45,257 bases of DNA from SCRA01 sp035533275 (GTDB lineage Bacteria > Vulcanimicrobiota > Vulcanimicrobiia > Vulcanimicrobiales > SCRA01). A program made the position numbers and the translations under genes. Shown piece by piece: positions 7,032-15,488 of this stretch (positions within the stretch are counted from its first letter, which is position 1; every line of letters starts with the position of its first letter). Location of the stretch: NCBI GenBank assembly GCA_035533275.1, contig DATLUD010000051.1, forward strand, positions 1-45,257, read 5' to 3'. The notes under the pieces are model-generated. The model worked only from the letters and a program-made list of their open reading frames with translations, was not told where the DNA came from and made no database searches.

Positions 7032-8108
7032 ATGTCGACGATAGCCGTGCTCCCCGGCGACGGGATCGGCCCTGAAGTGACGCGCGTTGCCGTGGAGATC
7101 CTGCGCCGGGTCCGGCCGCAGGACACCCACGGCGAGTACCTCGTGGGCGGCGCCGCGTACGAGCGGCACGGCACCCCGATCCCCGACGAGACCAAGGCCG
7201 GCGTCGAGCGTTCCGACGCGGTGCTCTTCGGCGCCGTCGGCGGCCCGCAGTGGGATGGCGACCGCGTTCCTCGGGATTTGCGCCCTGAGGCGGCGCTGCT
7301 GTTCCTGCGCACGCACTTCGAGCTCTTCGCGAACATCCGGCCCGTGCGCGTCTTCCCGGGCCTCGAGGACGCCTCGACGCTCAAGCGCGAGGTGGTCGAG
7401 GGTCTCGACTTGGTCGTCGTGCGCGAGCTCACGGGCGGCGTCTACTTCGCCAAGCCCAAGGAGTACGGCGAGCGCGACGGCATCCCGTACGCCCTCGACA
7501 CCATGCTCTACCGCAAGCCGGAGATCGTGCGCATCCTGCGGGTCGGCTTCGAGATCGCGCGAACGCGCCGCAAGCTGCTGCACTCGGTGGACAAGCAGAA
7601 CGCTCTGGAGACTTCGCGGCTCTGGCGCAAGACGGCGATGGAGGTCGCCGCGGACTATCCCGACGTGAGCCTCAAGCACGTGCTGGTGGACAACGCCGCG
7701 ATGCAGCTGGTCCGCAACCCCAAGCAATTCGACGTGATCGTCACGGAGAACATGTTCGGCGACATCCTCTCCGACGAAGCGGCGATGCTGGGCGGCTCGA
7801 TCGGGAACTGCGCCAGCGCCTCGCTCGGGCGGGGCGGCGAGCCCGGCCGGCGCTTCGGCCTCTACGAGCCCATCAGCGGGAGCGCGCCGGACATCGCGGG
7901 CCAGAACCTGGCCAACCCCACGGCGGCCATCCTGAGCGCGGCCATGCTCTGCCGTCAGTCGCTCGACGACGCGGCGGCCGCGGAGCGCATCGAGCGCGCC
8001 GTCGAGGCGGCCTTCGCCTCGGGGGCCCGCACCCGCGACCTCGCCGCCGCCGGCGCCGCGTACCTCTCGACAACCGCCTTCGGGGAGGCGGTCGCCGCGC
8101 GCCTCTAG
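7032..8108 (+). CDS. leuB: 3-isopropylmalate dehydrogenase
   Basis: LeuB oxidatively decarboxylates 3-isopropylmalate with NAD in leucine biosynthesis. The 358-residue product carries AVLPGDGIGPEV, LRTHFELFANIRPVR (the substrate-binding arginines), RELTGGVYFAKPK, and the catalytic block VDKQNALETSRLWRK. Metal-binding aspartates lie in HVLVDNAAMQL and VTENMFGDILSDEAAML. The NAD-site segment GLYEPISGSAPDIAGQNLANP is also typical, distinguishing IPMDH from isocitrate dehydrogenase. GNCASASLG replaces the more usual GMLPSASLG. The ATG at 7032 is chosen because the protein then starts exactly at the family's first strand (STIAVLPGDG). No other leu gene is adjacent, so the pathway is dispersed in this genome. 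Confidence 0.95.
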   Translation: MSTIAVLPGDGIGPEVTRVAVEILRRVRPQDTHGEYLVGGAAYERHGTPIPDETKAGVERSDAVLFGAVGGPQWDGDRVPRDLRPEAALLFLRTHFELFANIRPVRVFPGLEDASTLKREVVEGLDLVVVRELTGGVYFAKPKEYGERDGIPYALDTMLYRKPEIVRILRVGFEIARTRRKLLHSVDKQNALETSRLWRKTAMEVAADYPDVSLKHVLVDNAAMQLVRNPKQFDVIVTENMFGDILSDEAAMLGGSIGNCASASLGRGGEPGRRFGLYEPISGSAPDIAGQNLANPTAAILSAAMLCRQSLDDAAAAERIERAVEAAFASGARTRDLAAAGAAYLSTTAFGEAVAARL

Positions 8109-8153
8109 AAGCGCGCGCTCGTTCTGCTTCGAGTTCTTAGGAGCGAATCAGTG

Positions 8154-9788
8154 ATGAATTGGAGAGCATACCGTTCCGCGACGCTGATCGCGGTTCTGGC
8201 ACTCGCCGGTGCCGCGAGCGGGGTCCGTCCGGCTCCCGCCGCCGCCCAGGCGACGTCGGAGACCGCCGTCGTCGCGCTGTACGAGGAGCCGACCAGCCTC
8301 AACCCCATCCTCGGTCCGCAGATGGACTTCGCGACCATGGTCGAGATCACCATGTTCCCCAACCTCTTCGCCGTGCAGCCCGACGGACGTTTGACGCCCG
8401 ATCTCGCCAGCGTCGTCCCGACGGTGCAGAACGGCGGAATCTCCAAGGACGGCCTGACGTACACGTTCCACCTGCGTGCGCACGTCGAGTGGTCCGACGG
8501 CCAGCCCTTCACGGCGCAGGACGTGCTCAAGACCTATCAGCTGCTGATGGATCCGCACGTCAACGCCTTGACGACGGCCGGCTTCAACCAGGTGGCCAAG
8601 GCCGAGGTCATCAACCCGCTCACGATCCGCTTCACCCTGAAGCAGCCGTACTCGCCGTTCCTCAGCACGTGCTGGTCGGCGACCCAGTTGGGCATCATTC
8701 CCGCGCACGTCTTCGACAAGATTCCCGCCGCCGAGGTCAACAAAGCGGCGTTCAACTACGATCCCAGCGTCGCGTTGGGGCCGTACATGTTCGAATCGTG
8801 GAAGCACGGCGCGGCCATCACCGTGGTCGCCAACCCGCATTACTACGGCAAGAAGCCGAAGCTGAAGAAGATCGTCTTTCAGGTGATGCCGGATCAGAAC
8901 ACGATTCTCTCCAGCATCCAGGCGGGTTCGGTGAACCTCTACACGTTCGTTCCGATCCAGCAGGTGTCCACGCTCCAGAGCAACCCTGCGGTGAAGGTGC
9001 ACTTCTACGAGCAGTCGGCCTGGGAGTGGGGGCAGCTCAACTTCAAGGACCCGATCCTGCAGGATCGCCGCGTGCGCCAGGCGCTGGAGTACGGGATCGA
9101 TCGTCAGGCCATCGTCGAGCACGTATGGCAAGGCAAGGCGTCGTTGACCTCCAACACGCAGATTCCGATGTACTGGAGCTACGACCCCTCCGTCAAGCCG
9201 TATCCGTACGATCCCGAGAAGGCCAAGCAGCTGCTCGACGCGGCGGGCTGGAAGACGGGTCCGGGCGGCGTTCGCGTGAAGGACGGCAAGCAGCTCGTGC
9301 TGACGTACTCGACCACGGCGGGAAACCCGTGGCGTGAGGAGACCGAGCAGATCATCCAGCAAGAGCTCGGGGCCGTCGGCGTCAAGATCGACATCCACAA
9401 CTACCCGGCCAACATCTTCTTCGGGAACATCCTCTTCCACGGGCAGTTCCAGATCGCCGAGTACGAAGGCACGGGCGGCCCCGATCCGGACCTGCGCATC
9501 TACCGCGCCGACTCGTGCAACGCCATCCCGCCCAAGGGCTCCAACTACGGCTCGTGGTGCGACAAGCGGATCGATCCGCTGCTGGAAGCCGAGGAGGCGA
9601 CCACCAACCGCGCGGACCGCAAGGCGATCTTCAGCAAGATCAGCAAGATCGAGAACGAGGAGATGCCGAGCCTCTACTACTACTCGCCCAAGGGCATCGT
9701 GGCCACCAGCCATCTCGACGGCTTCGTGCCCAACGGCTACGTCCAGCCCACGTGGGACGTGGTCGACTGGACGATCTCGGCGAAGTAG
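8154..9788 (+). CDS. Peptide-type ABC transporter substrate-binding protein
   Basis: The product (544 residues from this start) is an SBP family 5 (DppA/OppA) periplasmic protein that would deliver peptides or a similar solute to the permeases encoded next. It has a Sec signal peptide (basic MNWRAYR, hydrophobic core, AAAQA cleavage zone) without a lipobox cysteine, so a soluble periplasmic protein in a diderm cell is implied. Family motifs include EEPTSLNPILGP near the N-terminus, PDGRLTPDLA, GLTYTFHLRAHVEWSDGQPFTAQDVL, GPYMFESWKHGAAITVVANPHYYGKKPKLKKI, and DRRVRQALEYGIDRQAIV. AGGAG at 8139-8143 precedes two overlapping starts, GTG 8151 and ATG 8154. The ligand cannot be told from sequence. 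A 74-base gap separates it from the first permease. Confidence 0.88.
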   Translation: MNWRAYRSATLIAVLALAGAASGVRPAPAAAQATSETAVVALYEEPTSLNPILGPQMDFATMVEITMFPNLFAVQPDGRLTPDLASVVPTVQNGGISKDGLTYTFHLRAHVEWSDGQPFTAQDVLKTYQLLMDPHVNALTTAGFNQVAKAEVINPLTIRFTLKQPYSPFLSTCWSATQLGIIPAHVFDKIPAAEVNKAAFNYDPSVALGPYMFESWKHGAAITVVANPHYYGKKPKLKKIVFQVMPDQNTILSSIQAGSVNLYTFVPIQQVSTLQSNPAVKVHFYEQSAWEWGQLNFKDPILQDRRVRQALEYGIDRQAIVEHVWQGKASLTSNTQIPMYWSYDPSVKPYPYDPEKAKQLLDAAGWKTGPGGVRVKDGKQLVLTYSTTAGNPWREETEQIIQQELGAVGVKIDIHNYPANIFFGNILFHGQFQIAEYEGTGGPDPDLRIYRADSCNAIPPKGSNYGSWCDKRIDPLLEAEEATTNRADRKAIFSKISKIENEEMPSLYYYSPKGIVATSHLDGFVPNGYVQPTWDVVDWTISAK

Positions 9789-9862
9789 CCGCGACGGAGT
9801 GCAGGCGGGGCGCCGCGCGGTGCCCTGCCTTCGCATCCGGCGCATGCGAGCGAGCATAGCCG

Positions 9863-10816
9863 ATGGCCGTCTACATCGTCCGCCGACTGCTGCTGAGCAT
9901 TCCGCTCCTGCTGGGCATCACCATCGTGATCTTCTTCCTGGCGCACCATCTGCCGGGGGGGCCGCTCGCGATGTACCTGAACACGGCGTCGGTGACGCCC
10001 GAGCAGCTCCAGCACCTGACGGTGCAGCTCGGGCTCGACAAGCCCGTCCCGGTGCAGTACGTGGAGTGGCTGGAGAAGGCCGTGCGCGGCGACTTCGGCC
10101 ACTCGTTCGGCGACGGCCGCCCGGTGGTGGCGGTGATCGGCGACCGCATCCCCGCCACGCTCGAGCTCATGGGCGCGGCCTTCACGCTCTCCGTGGTCCT
10201 GGCGTTCACGATCGGGATCCTCTCGGCGCTCCGGCGCGACTCGTTCTTCGACTACCTGGTGACCGTCGTCTCGTACGCCGGCATGTCGATGCCGATCTTT
10301 TGGCTGGGCATCCTGGTGATCATGCTCTTCGGAGCCCAGCTGCACTGGCTGCCGACCGCGGGCATGCAGACGCCGGGGGCGCCCTTCTCGCTGGCCGACA
10401 ACCTGCGCCACCTGATCCTCCCCACGTGCGTGCTGGCCGCGTTCACGCTGGCCCAGGAGAGCCGGTACGTGCGCGCCAGCGTGCTGGACGTGATCGGCCA
10501 GGACTACATACGCACGGCGCGGGCGAAGGGGCTTCCCGAGAACGTCGTGATCCTCAAGCACGCTCTGCGCAACGCCTTGATCCCGGTGGTCACGGTCTTG
10601 ACGCTCGACGCGGCCTACCTGCTCTCGGGGGCGCTGGTGACGGAGACCGTCTTCGCCTGGCCCGGGATGGGACGCCTCTTCTACGACTCGCTGCGCGAGG
10701 GCAACTATCCGGTCGTGGTGGGGATCGCCGTGCTGGTCTCCGTCCTGGTCGTGCTCTTGAACATCCTTGCGGACGTCCTCTACGCGGTGCTCGATCCGCG
10801 GATCAAGTACGGCTAG
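9863..10816 (+). CDS. dppB: Peptide-type ABC transporter permease, DppB/OppB family
   Basis: This 317-residue integral membrane protein is the first permease subunit of the importer. The N-terminus YIVRRLLLSIPLLLGITIVIFFLAHHLPGGP is diagnostic of DppB/OppB, followed by QLGLDKPVPVQYVEWL and GDFGHSFGDGRPV. The cytoplasmic loop that docks on the ATPase is visible as DYIRTARAKGLPENVVILKHALRNALIPVVTVL (EAA-type motif, A-x-x-x-G). Six membrane helices are evident. It ends with LLNILADVLYAVLDPRIKYG, the standard family C-terminus. The second permease gene starts 13 bases later. No ATP-binding subunit follows, so the transporter must recruit ATPases encoded elsewhere. Confidence 0.93.
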   Translation: MAVYIVRRLLLSIPLLLGITIVIFFLAHHLPGGPLAMYLNTASVTPEQLQHLTVQLGLDKPVPVQYVEWLEKAVRGDFGHSFGDGRPVVAVIGDRIPATLELMGAAFTLSVVLAFTIGILSALRRDSFFDYLVTVVSYAGMSMPIFWLGILVIMLFGAQLHWLPTAGMQTPGAPFSLADNLRHLILPTCVLAAFTLAQESRYVRASVLDVIGQDYIRTARAKGLPENVVILKHALRNALIPVVTVLTLDAAYLLSGALVTETVFAWPGMGRLFYDSLREGNYPVVVGIAVLVSVLVVLLNILADVLYAVLDPRIKYG

Positions 10817-10829
10817 GCGGAGAGGCGAG

Positions 10830-11681
10830 ATGGACGTGACGTTGGCCGACCGGATCGAGCCGCGCGAGCGCCGCGGCTTCATCCATCGCTTGCTGCGCCA
10901 TCGCAACGCCACGATCGGCTTGGCGATCCTGGTGGCGGTGACCGCGGCGTGCATCTTCGGCCCGATCATCTGGGCGAAGAACCCCACGGCGATCGACTTC
11001 GCGGCGTTCGGCAAGGGGCCCAGCCTCCACCACCTCATGGGCGCCGACGATCTCGGCCGCGACGAGCTGACGCGCATCCTCTACGGCGGGCGCATCTCGA
11101 TCCTGGTGGGCTTTCTCTCGATGGTGATCGGCATCGGCATCGGCGCGGTGGTGGGGGCGGTCTCCGGCTGGCTGGGTGGAGCCTACGACTTCGCCCTCAT
11201 GCGCGCGGTCGACGTGGCGCTCTCGATCCCCTCGCTTTTCCTGCTGCTGCTGCTCTCGGTGGTCTTTCCCCCGGGCGTGCTCTCCATCGCCTTCATCATC
11301 GGGCTCACCAACTGGATGCGTCCCGCTCGCTTGATGCGCAGCCAAGTCTTGACCATCAAGCCGCGCGAGTACGTGGAGGCGGCCCACGCCATCGGCAGCC
11401 CGCCCTGGCGCATCCTGCTGCGCACGATCACGCCCAACGCCGTGGCGCCGCTGATCGTCGACGGGACGCTGCTGATGGGGCAGGCGATCATCACCGAGGC
11501 GGTGATGAGCTTCCTGGGCTTCGGCATCCAGCCGCCCACGCCGAGCTGGGGCAACATGCTGACCAACGCGCAGACGTTCATCGTCAGCATGCCGTGGCTG
11601 GCGATCTTTCCCGGCTTCATGGTCTTCATCACCGTCCTCGGCTTCAACTTGGTGGGCGACGGCTTGCGCGATGCGCTCTAA
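10830..11681 (+). CDS. dppC: Peptide-type ABC transporter permease, DppC/OppC family
   Basis: The 283-residue product is the second permease of the importer. It shows the OppC N-terminal domain (RLLRHRNATIGLAILVAVTAACIFGPII), HHLMGADDLGRDELTRILYGGRISILVG (the G-T/A-D-x-x-G-R-D signature), and a docking loop EYVEAAHAIGSPPWRILLRTITPNAVAPLIV. ITEAVMSFLGFGIQPPTPSWGNML follows. The start at 10830 (ATG with GGAGAGGCGAG upstream) is preferred to longer frames that run into dppB. Together with the two upstream genes it forms a complete membrane and binding-protein module. It is followed 15 bases later by a glycosyltransferase gene rather than by dppD/dppF. Confidence 0.93.
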   Translation: MDVTLADRIEPRERRGFIHRLLRHRNATIGLAILVAVTAACIFGPIIWAKNPTAIDFAAFGKGPSLHHLMGADDLGRDELTRILYGGRISILVGFLSMVIGIGIGAVVGAVSGWLGGAYDFALMRAVDVALSIPSLFLLLLLSVVFPPGVLSIAFIIGLTNWMRPARLMRSQVLTIKPREYVEAAHAIGSPPWRILLRTITPNAVAPLIVDGTLLMGQAIITEAVMSFLGFGIQPPTPSWGNMLTNAQTFIVSMPWLAIFPGFMVFITVLGFNLVGDGLRDAL

Positions 11682-11696
11682 GAGGGAACGCGGCCG

Positions 11697-13217
11697 GTGA
11701 TCGGGTTGCTCGTCGCCATCACGGTCGCGCTCCACCTGGCGACGAGCTGGCGCTACGGGTATTTCCGCGACGAGCTCTACTTCATCGAGTGCGCACGGCA
11801 CCTCGCGTGGGGTTACGTCGACCAGCCGCCCCTGGTGGCGGCAGCCGCGTGGCTCTCGGGCTTTGCCGGGTACTCGCTGGTGACGCTGCGCCTGCTCCCC
11901 GTGCTGAGCGCCGGCGCCACCGTGGGCGTGGCCTGCCTGACGGCGCGCGAGCTGGGCGGCGGGCGCTTCGCCCAGGCGCTCACGGGGCTCGCCGTGATGC
12001 TGGTGCCGGCGTATCTGCTGCTGGGCAACGCGCTGACCACCACCGCGTTCGAGCCGCTCTCGTGGACGCTGGCCGCATATGCGGTGATCCGTCTCATCCG
12101 CTCCGGCGAGCCGCGCTGGTGGCTGGCGCTGGCCGCCGGCGTGGCCTTCGGGCTCTACGGCAAGTACTCGATGCTGCTGCTGGTGATCGCGCTCGCGGCG
12201 GGCGTCGTGCTGACCCCGGCCCGGCGCCGGCTCGCGACGTGGTGGTTCCCCGCGTCGGCGGCGCTGACGGCGCTCCTGGTGGCGCCCAATGCGCTCTGGC
12301 AGTACGCGCACGGATGGCCGATGCTCACGGTGCTGCATGGCGACGTGCTCAACCGGCACGCCTTCAACAACGGTGTGGAGCTGGAGTACCACGGACTGCT
12401 CCGCAATGCCGCCGCCTTTGCGCTGGAGCAGGTGGTGTACGTCAGCCCGCTGATCCTGCCCATCTGGCTGACGGGCCTGGCGGCGCTGCTCGTGGGGCGC
12501 CTGGCCCCCTACCGCGCCATCGGCATGGCCTACCTCGTGCTCTTCGCCATGGCCGTGGTCCTCGACGCCAAAGGCTACTACATCATCGGGATCTATGCGG
12601 TGCTCGTGGCGGCGGGGAGCGTGACCATCGAGCGCGCCGCAGGTGCGCGCCGCGGCGCGCGCGCCGCCGTGTTGGGCGCGCTGGCGGTGCTCTCGCTGCC
12701 GTTGGTGCCCTTCTCGCTGCCGGTGCTGCCGGTGGATACGTTCATCGGCTACACGGCCGCGCTCCATCTCACGGGCACCGGCGGAGCGCCGCCGCGCCTG
12801 ATGCAGCCGTTCTATGCCGAGGAGTTCGGCTGGGACGGCCTGGCACGCCGGGTCGCCGAGGTCTACCACGCCTTGCCGCCCGACGTTCGCGCGCGCACGG
12901 GCCTCTTCGCCGATACGTACGCCGACGCCGGGGCGCTGGCGTTCTACGGCCCGCGCTACGGATTGCCGGCCGTGATCAGCGGTCAGAACACGTTCTACCT
13001 CTGGGGGACCCACGGCTACGACGGCAGCAGCATGATCGCCGTCGGCGCGATGCAGACGGAGATCCTCCGCCGCTCGTTCCGCCACGTGCGGCTCGTGGCC
13101 ACGTACGGCAACGCCTACAAGTGGGTGGTGGAGGGGCCGACGCCCATCTATCTGTGCAGCGATCCCGTGGCGCCGCTGCCCGAGCTGTGGCCCCGCTTCC
13201 GCTGGTACGGCGCCTGA
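11697..13217 (+). CDS. GT39-type (ArnT/PMT-like) membrane glycosyltransferase
   Basis: This 506-residue protein has about ten to twelve membrane helices and the hallmarks of the dolichyl/undecaprenyl-phosphate-sugar dependent GT-C superfamily, family 39. The first loop contains YFRDELYFIECARHLAWGYVDQPPLV: the catalytic Asp-Glu pair followed by the G-Y-x-D-x-PPL motif of ArnT-like enzymes. A later WFPASAALTALLVAPNALWQYAHGWPML is typical of the family. A soluble C-terminal domain (from about residue 395) follows the helices. Such enzymes transfer a sugar from a polyprenyl carrier to lipid A, protein or another acceptor outside the inner membrane; the acceptor here is unknown. The start is a GTG 15 bases after dppC. 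The last 70 bases overlap the end of the convergent araC-type gene. Confidence 0.82.
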   Translation: MIGLLVAITVALHLATSWRYGYFRDELYFIECARHLAWGYVDQPPLVAAAAWLSGFAGYSLVTLRLLPVLSAGATVGVACLTARELGGGRFAQALTGLAVMLVPAYLLLGNALTTTAFEPLSWTLAAYAVIRLIRSGEPRWWLALAAGVAFGLYGKYSMLLLVIALAAGVVLTPARRRLATWWFPASAALTALLVAPNALWQYAHGWPMLTVLHGDVLNRHAFNNGVELEYHGLLRNAAAFALEQVVYVSPLILPIWLTGLAALLVGRLAPYRAIGMAYLVLFAMAVVLDAKGYYIIGIYAVLVAAGSVTIERAAGARRGARAAVLGALAVLSLPLVPFSLPVLPVDTFIGYTAALHLTGTGGAPPRLMQPFYAEEFGWDGLARRVAEVYHALPPDVRARTGLFADTYADAGALAFYGPRYGLPAVISGQNTFYLWGTHGYDGSSMIAVGAMQTEILRRSFRHVRLVATYGNAYKWVVEGPTPIYLCSDPVAPLPELWPRFRWYGA

Positions 13218-14035
13218 GCGGCATAGGTCCCCGGCGTGATGCCGTAGGCGCGCTTGAAGTACCGGTTCAGGTGGCTCTGGTCGTAGAACCCCACCGCCTC
13301 CGCGACGCGCGAGGCCGGCTCGCCGGCCGCCAGGAGACGCTTGGCCTCGATGAGCCGGAGCTGGTTGGCGTAGGCGTGAGGCGGTAGGCCGAACTCGCGC
13401 CGGAAAGCGTGGAGGAAGTGATAGCGGCTCAGGCCGGCGACCTCCGCCAAGCACTCCACCGAGAGGTTCCGTTGGGCGTGCTCCTCGATGAACGCACGGG
13501 CACGAGCGAGGCCCGCGTGGTTGCTTGCGTCCGTGAGCGCCGGCGGCTTGGGTTGGCCGTAGCGCCGGAAGAGCAGCCCCATCGCCGACCACCAGAGCGA
13601 CTGGCGCTCGAGGAGGCTCGCCCTCTCCTGCATGCGCCGGTGCGCCGCGAGCAGCTGTTGCGCGAGCTCCCGGTCGACGTAGAGCCCGTGGGGGACGACG
13701 GCGCCGTCGCCGCGGCCCTCGTAGAAGACGGCGGCGAGTGCGGCGAGCGCGCCGAGGTCGAGATAGAAGGCACGATAGTGCCAGTGCGACTCCGGCTCGA
13801 CGTAACCGTCGTGGTACTCGCCGGGCTCGAAGACCAGAACCGTGTCGCAATAGGCCGTCTGCGATCCGTGGCGCGTGGAGCTCGTGCCGTGGCCGCCCTC
13901 GGTCACCGCGATCACCATCTCGTCGTGGAGGTGGCGCTCGAAGCGGTGCCTCGCGTAGCGCGCGGTGAGCATCCACGAGCCGCCGAGTTCGGGGTCGCGG
14001 CGGAACTCCAGCCGGGGAGCCTCGTCCTTCCGCAT
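13148..14035 (-). CDS. AraC-family transcriptional regulator
   Basis: The 295-residue product has an N-terminal cupin-like sensing domain (roughly residues 20-165, including VLVFEPGEYHDGYVEPESHWHYRAFYLD) and a C-terminal AraC/XylS DNA-binding domain with two helix-turn-helix units. The first is SVECLAEVAGLSRYHFLHAFRREFGLPPHAYANQLRLIEAKRLLAAGEPASRVAEAVGF. The second ends in the family signature GFYDQSHLNRYFKRAYGITPGTYA. The inducer is not evident, but proteins of this shape often control a neighbouring transporter, and a DMT-type transporter remnant lies just upstream in the same direction. Its 3' end overlaps the convergent glycosyltransferase gene by 70 bases; the tail after the HTH (PYQRKRGHSSGSG) is dispensable-looking. 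Confidence 0.88.
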   Translation of the reverse strand: MRKDEAPRLEFRRDPELGGSWMLTARYARHRFERHLHDEMVIAVTEGGHGTSSTRHGSQTAYCDTVLVFEPGEYHDGYVEPESHWHYRAFYLDLGALAALAAVFYEGRGDGAVVPHGLYVDRELAQQLLAAHRRMQERASLLERQSLWWSAMGLLFRRYGQPKPPALTDASNHAGLARARAFIEEHAQRNLSVECLAEVAGLSRYHFLHAFRREFGLPPHAYANQLRLIEAKRLLAAGEPASRVAEAVGFYDQSHLNRYFKRAYGITPGTYAAQAPYQRKRGHSSGSGATGSLHR

Positions 14036-14047
14036 GATCAGCGAGGT

Positions 14048-14677
14048 TCAGCCTCGAGCGGCGGCGGCCTGCGCGGCTGCGTTCTGCGGCCCGTGCCGGC
14101 CGGAGGCGGCGAGCGCGAACCCGGTCAGGATCAGCGCCATCCCGGCCAGGTGGTACGCGTGCACGGGCTCGCCCAGCAGCAGAAAAGCCAGAAGCGACGA
14201 GTAGACGGCCATCAGGTGGAACGAGGCGCCGGTGACGGCGCGCCCGAGCGTCTCGGCGCAGTGGTTCCAGATGGCGTTGGCGACCAAGGAGGCGAAGATG
14301 CCGATGAAGAGCAGCACGGCGACGGAGCGAGCGTCGACGGGGAACGGGTGCCCTGCTCGCTCCTCCAGCAGCCAGAGGGGCAAGAGGGCGATAGCGGCGG
14401 CGGCCATCGCGCCGAAGAGGAAGAGCAGCGGGGAGACCTCCGCCGGGCGATACCGCAGCAGGACCGTGTAGAGGGCGAAGCACGCCACGGCGAGGAGCAC
14501 GAGCAGCTCGCCGCGCCCGATGGAGAGCGCGGCAAGCGTCGACCACGTTCCGCGGCCGGCGATCCACGCCACGGCGGAGAACGAGACGAGGATCCCCGCG
14601 ATCACGCGCGGCGCGGGGCGATGGCCGAGAATCATCCACTCGAGCAGGGGGACCATCAGCGGCAGCGTGGAGTTCAA
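14048..14677 (-). pseudogene. 5'-truncated EamA/DMT-family transporter remnant
   Basis: The 209-residue frame matches the EamA drug/metabolite transporter family but begins in the middle of the fold. It starts with NSTLPLMVPLLEWMILGHRPAPRVIAGILVSFSAVAWIAG, which corresponds to helices 4-5. The complete second EamA repeat follows (helices 6-10), including LLGEPVHAYHLAGMALILTGF near the end. Helices 1-3, about 80 residues, are missing. In the same frame, 7 further homologous-looking codons (PASTAAI) run upstream straight into the TAG of alaX at 14699-14701. The family text thus resumes at the very base after that stop. The only starts available are TTG 14677 or internal ones. A deletion that joined alaX to the inside of eamA explains this best. 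A functional seven-helix protein is possible but less likely. Confidence 0.65.
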
Positions 14678-14698
14678 GATCGCGGCCGTGGAGGCGGG

Positions 14699-15421
14699 CT
14701 ACGTGGCGTCTGCGAGGGCGATGCGCACGCGCCGGTTGTGGCGCCCCTTGTTGTCGATCTTCGTCACGTGCACGGGCGCCGACTGCGCGGTGTTCGTCAG
14801 ATGCGTGCCTCCGCAGGCCTGGCGGTCCAACCCGGCGATCTCGATGACGCGCAGCCGGCCATCGGGCGTGGGCGGCGGCGCCACCGAGCGGCTGCGCACC
14901 AGCCCCGGCGTCGTCGCGGCGCTCTCCGCGGGCACGTAGGTCGCGCGCACGTCGAGGCCGGCGCGGATGGCGGCGTTCATGTCGTCGTCGAGGCCGCGCA
15001 GGAGCGTATGGTCGACGCCCGGCAGATCGAAGTCCATACGTGCCGCGCCGCTGGCCTCGATGTTGACCCCGGTCACCAGCGCCCCGTCGAAGCGCTGGAA
15101 GACCAGGGCGTTGAGGATGTGCGTGGCGGTGTGGAGCTGAGCGACGCGAAAGCGCGAGACTTCGTCGATGCGCACGCGCACCACGCCGCGCAGCACGTCG
15201 GCGGTCTCCAGCCGGTACCAGAAGAGGCCGCCTTCCTCCGCGACGTCCACGACGGTGGAGACGCCGTCGCGGTGCTCGAGCGTCGCGCGGTCGGGCGGCT
15301 GGCCGCCGCCGCCGGGGTGGAGCGCACCCTCGGCGAGCAGCACCCAGCCCGGCCGGCTGTCGACCACCTCCGTCTCGTAGTCGACGAGGTCCGGGCGCTC
15401 GTGACAGAGATAGATCGCCAT
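14699..15421 (-). CDS. alaX: AlaX-type alanyl-tRNA editing protein
   Basis: AlaX proteins are free-standing copies of the AlaRS editing domain that hydrolyse Ser- or Gly-mischarged tRNA-Ala. The 240-residue product has the glycine motif ALHPGGGGQPPD typical of the medium-length AlaX-II type, and the zinc ligands HTATH (HxxxH) at mid-protein and QACGGTHLTNT (CxxxH) near the C-terminus. This is the same arrangement as in AlaRS editing domains. The ATG at 15421 has AAGGAAGGA just upstream and is preferred to a GTG/ATG nine codons earlier. The protein ends normally (RRVRIALADAT) before a TAG that is directly followed, in frame, by truncated transporter sequence, so the last few residues may be the junction of a deletion. 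Confidence 0.9.
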   Translation of the reverse strand: MAIYLCHERPDLVDYETEVVDSRPGWVLLAEGALHPGGGGQPPDRATLEHRDGVSTVVDVAEEGGLFWYRLETADVLRGVVRVRIDEVSRFRVAQLHTATHILNALVFQRFDGALVTGVNIEASGAARMDFDLPGVDHTLLRGLDDDMNAAIRAGLDVRATYVPAESAATTPGLVRSRSVAPPPTPDGRLRVIEIAGLDRQACGGTHLTNTAQSAPVHVTKIDNKGRHNRRVRIALADAT

Positions 15422-15488
15422 CGCCAAGTCCTTCCTTGGACGGATCATAGCCGGCGCAGCGCGAGGCGTCTAGGTTGAAAGTGCTGCG

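Noticed and set aside
8151..8154. GTG 8151 as the start of the substrate-binding protein
   Set aside because: Both starts suit the AGGAG; ATG 8154 is kept as the more usual choice and changes only one residue.
10803..14639. A 1278-codon open frame on the minus strand over the permease, GT39 and AraC region
   Set aside because: It lies over several well-supported genes, has a His/Arg/Gln-rich translation without domains, and reflects high-GC antisense openness.
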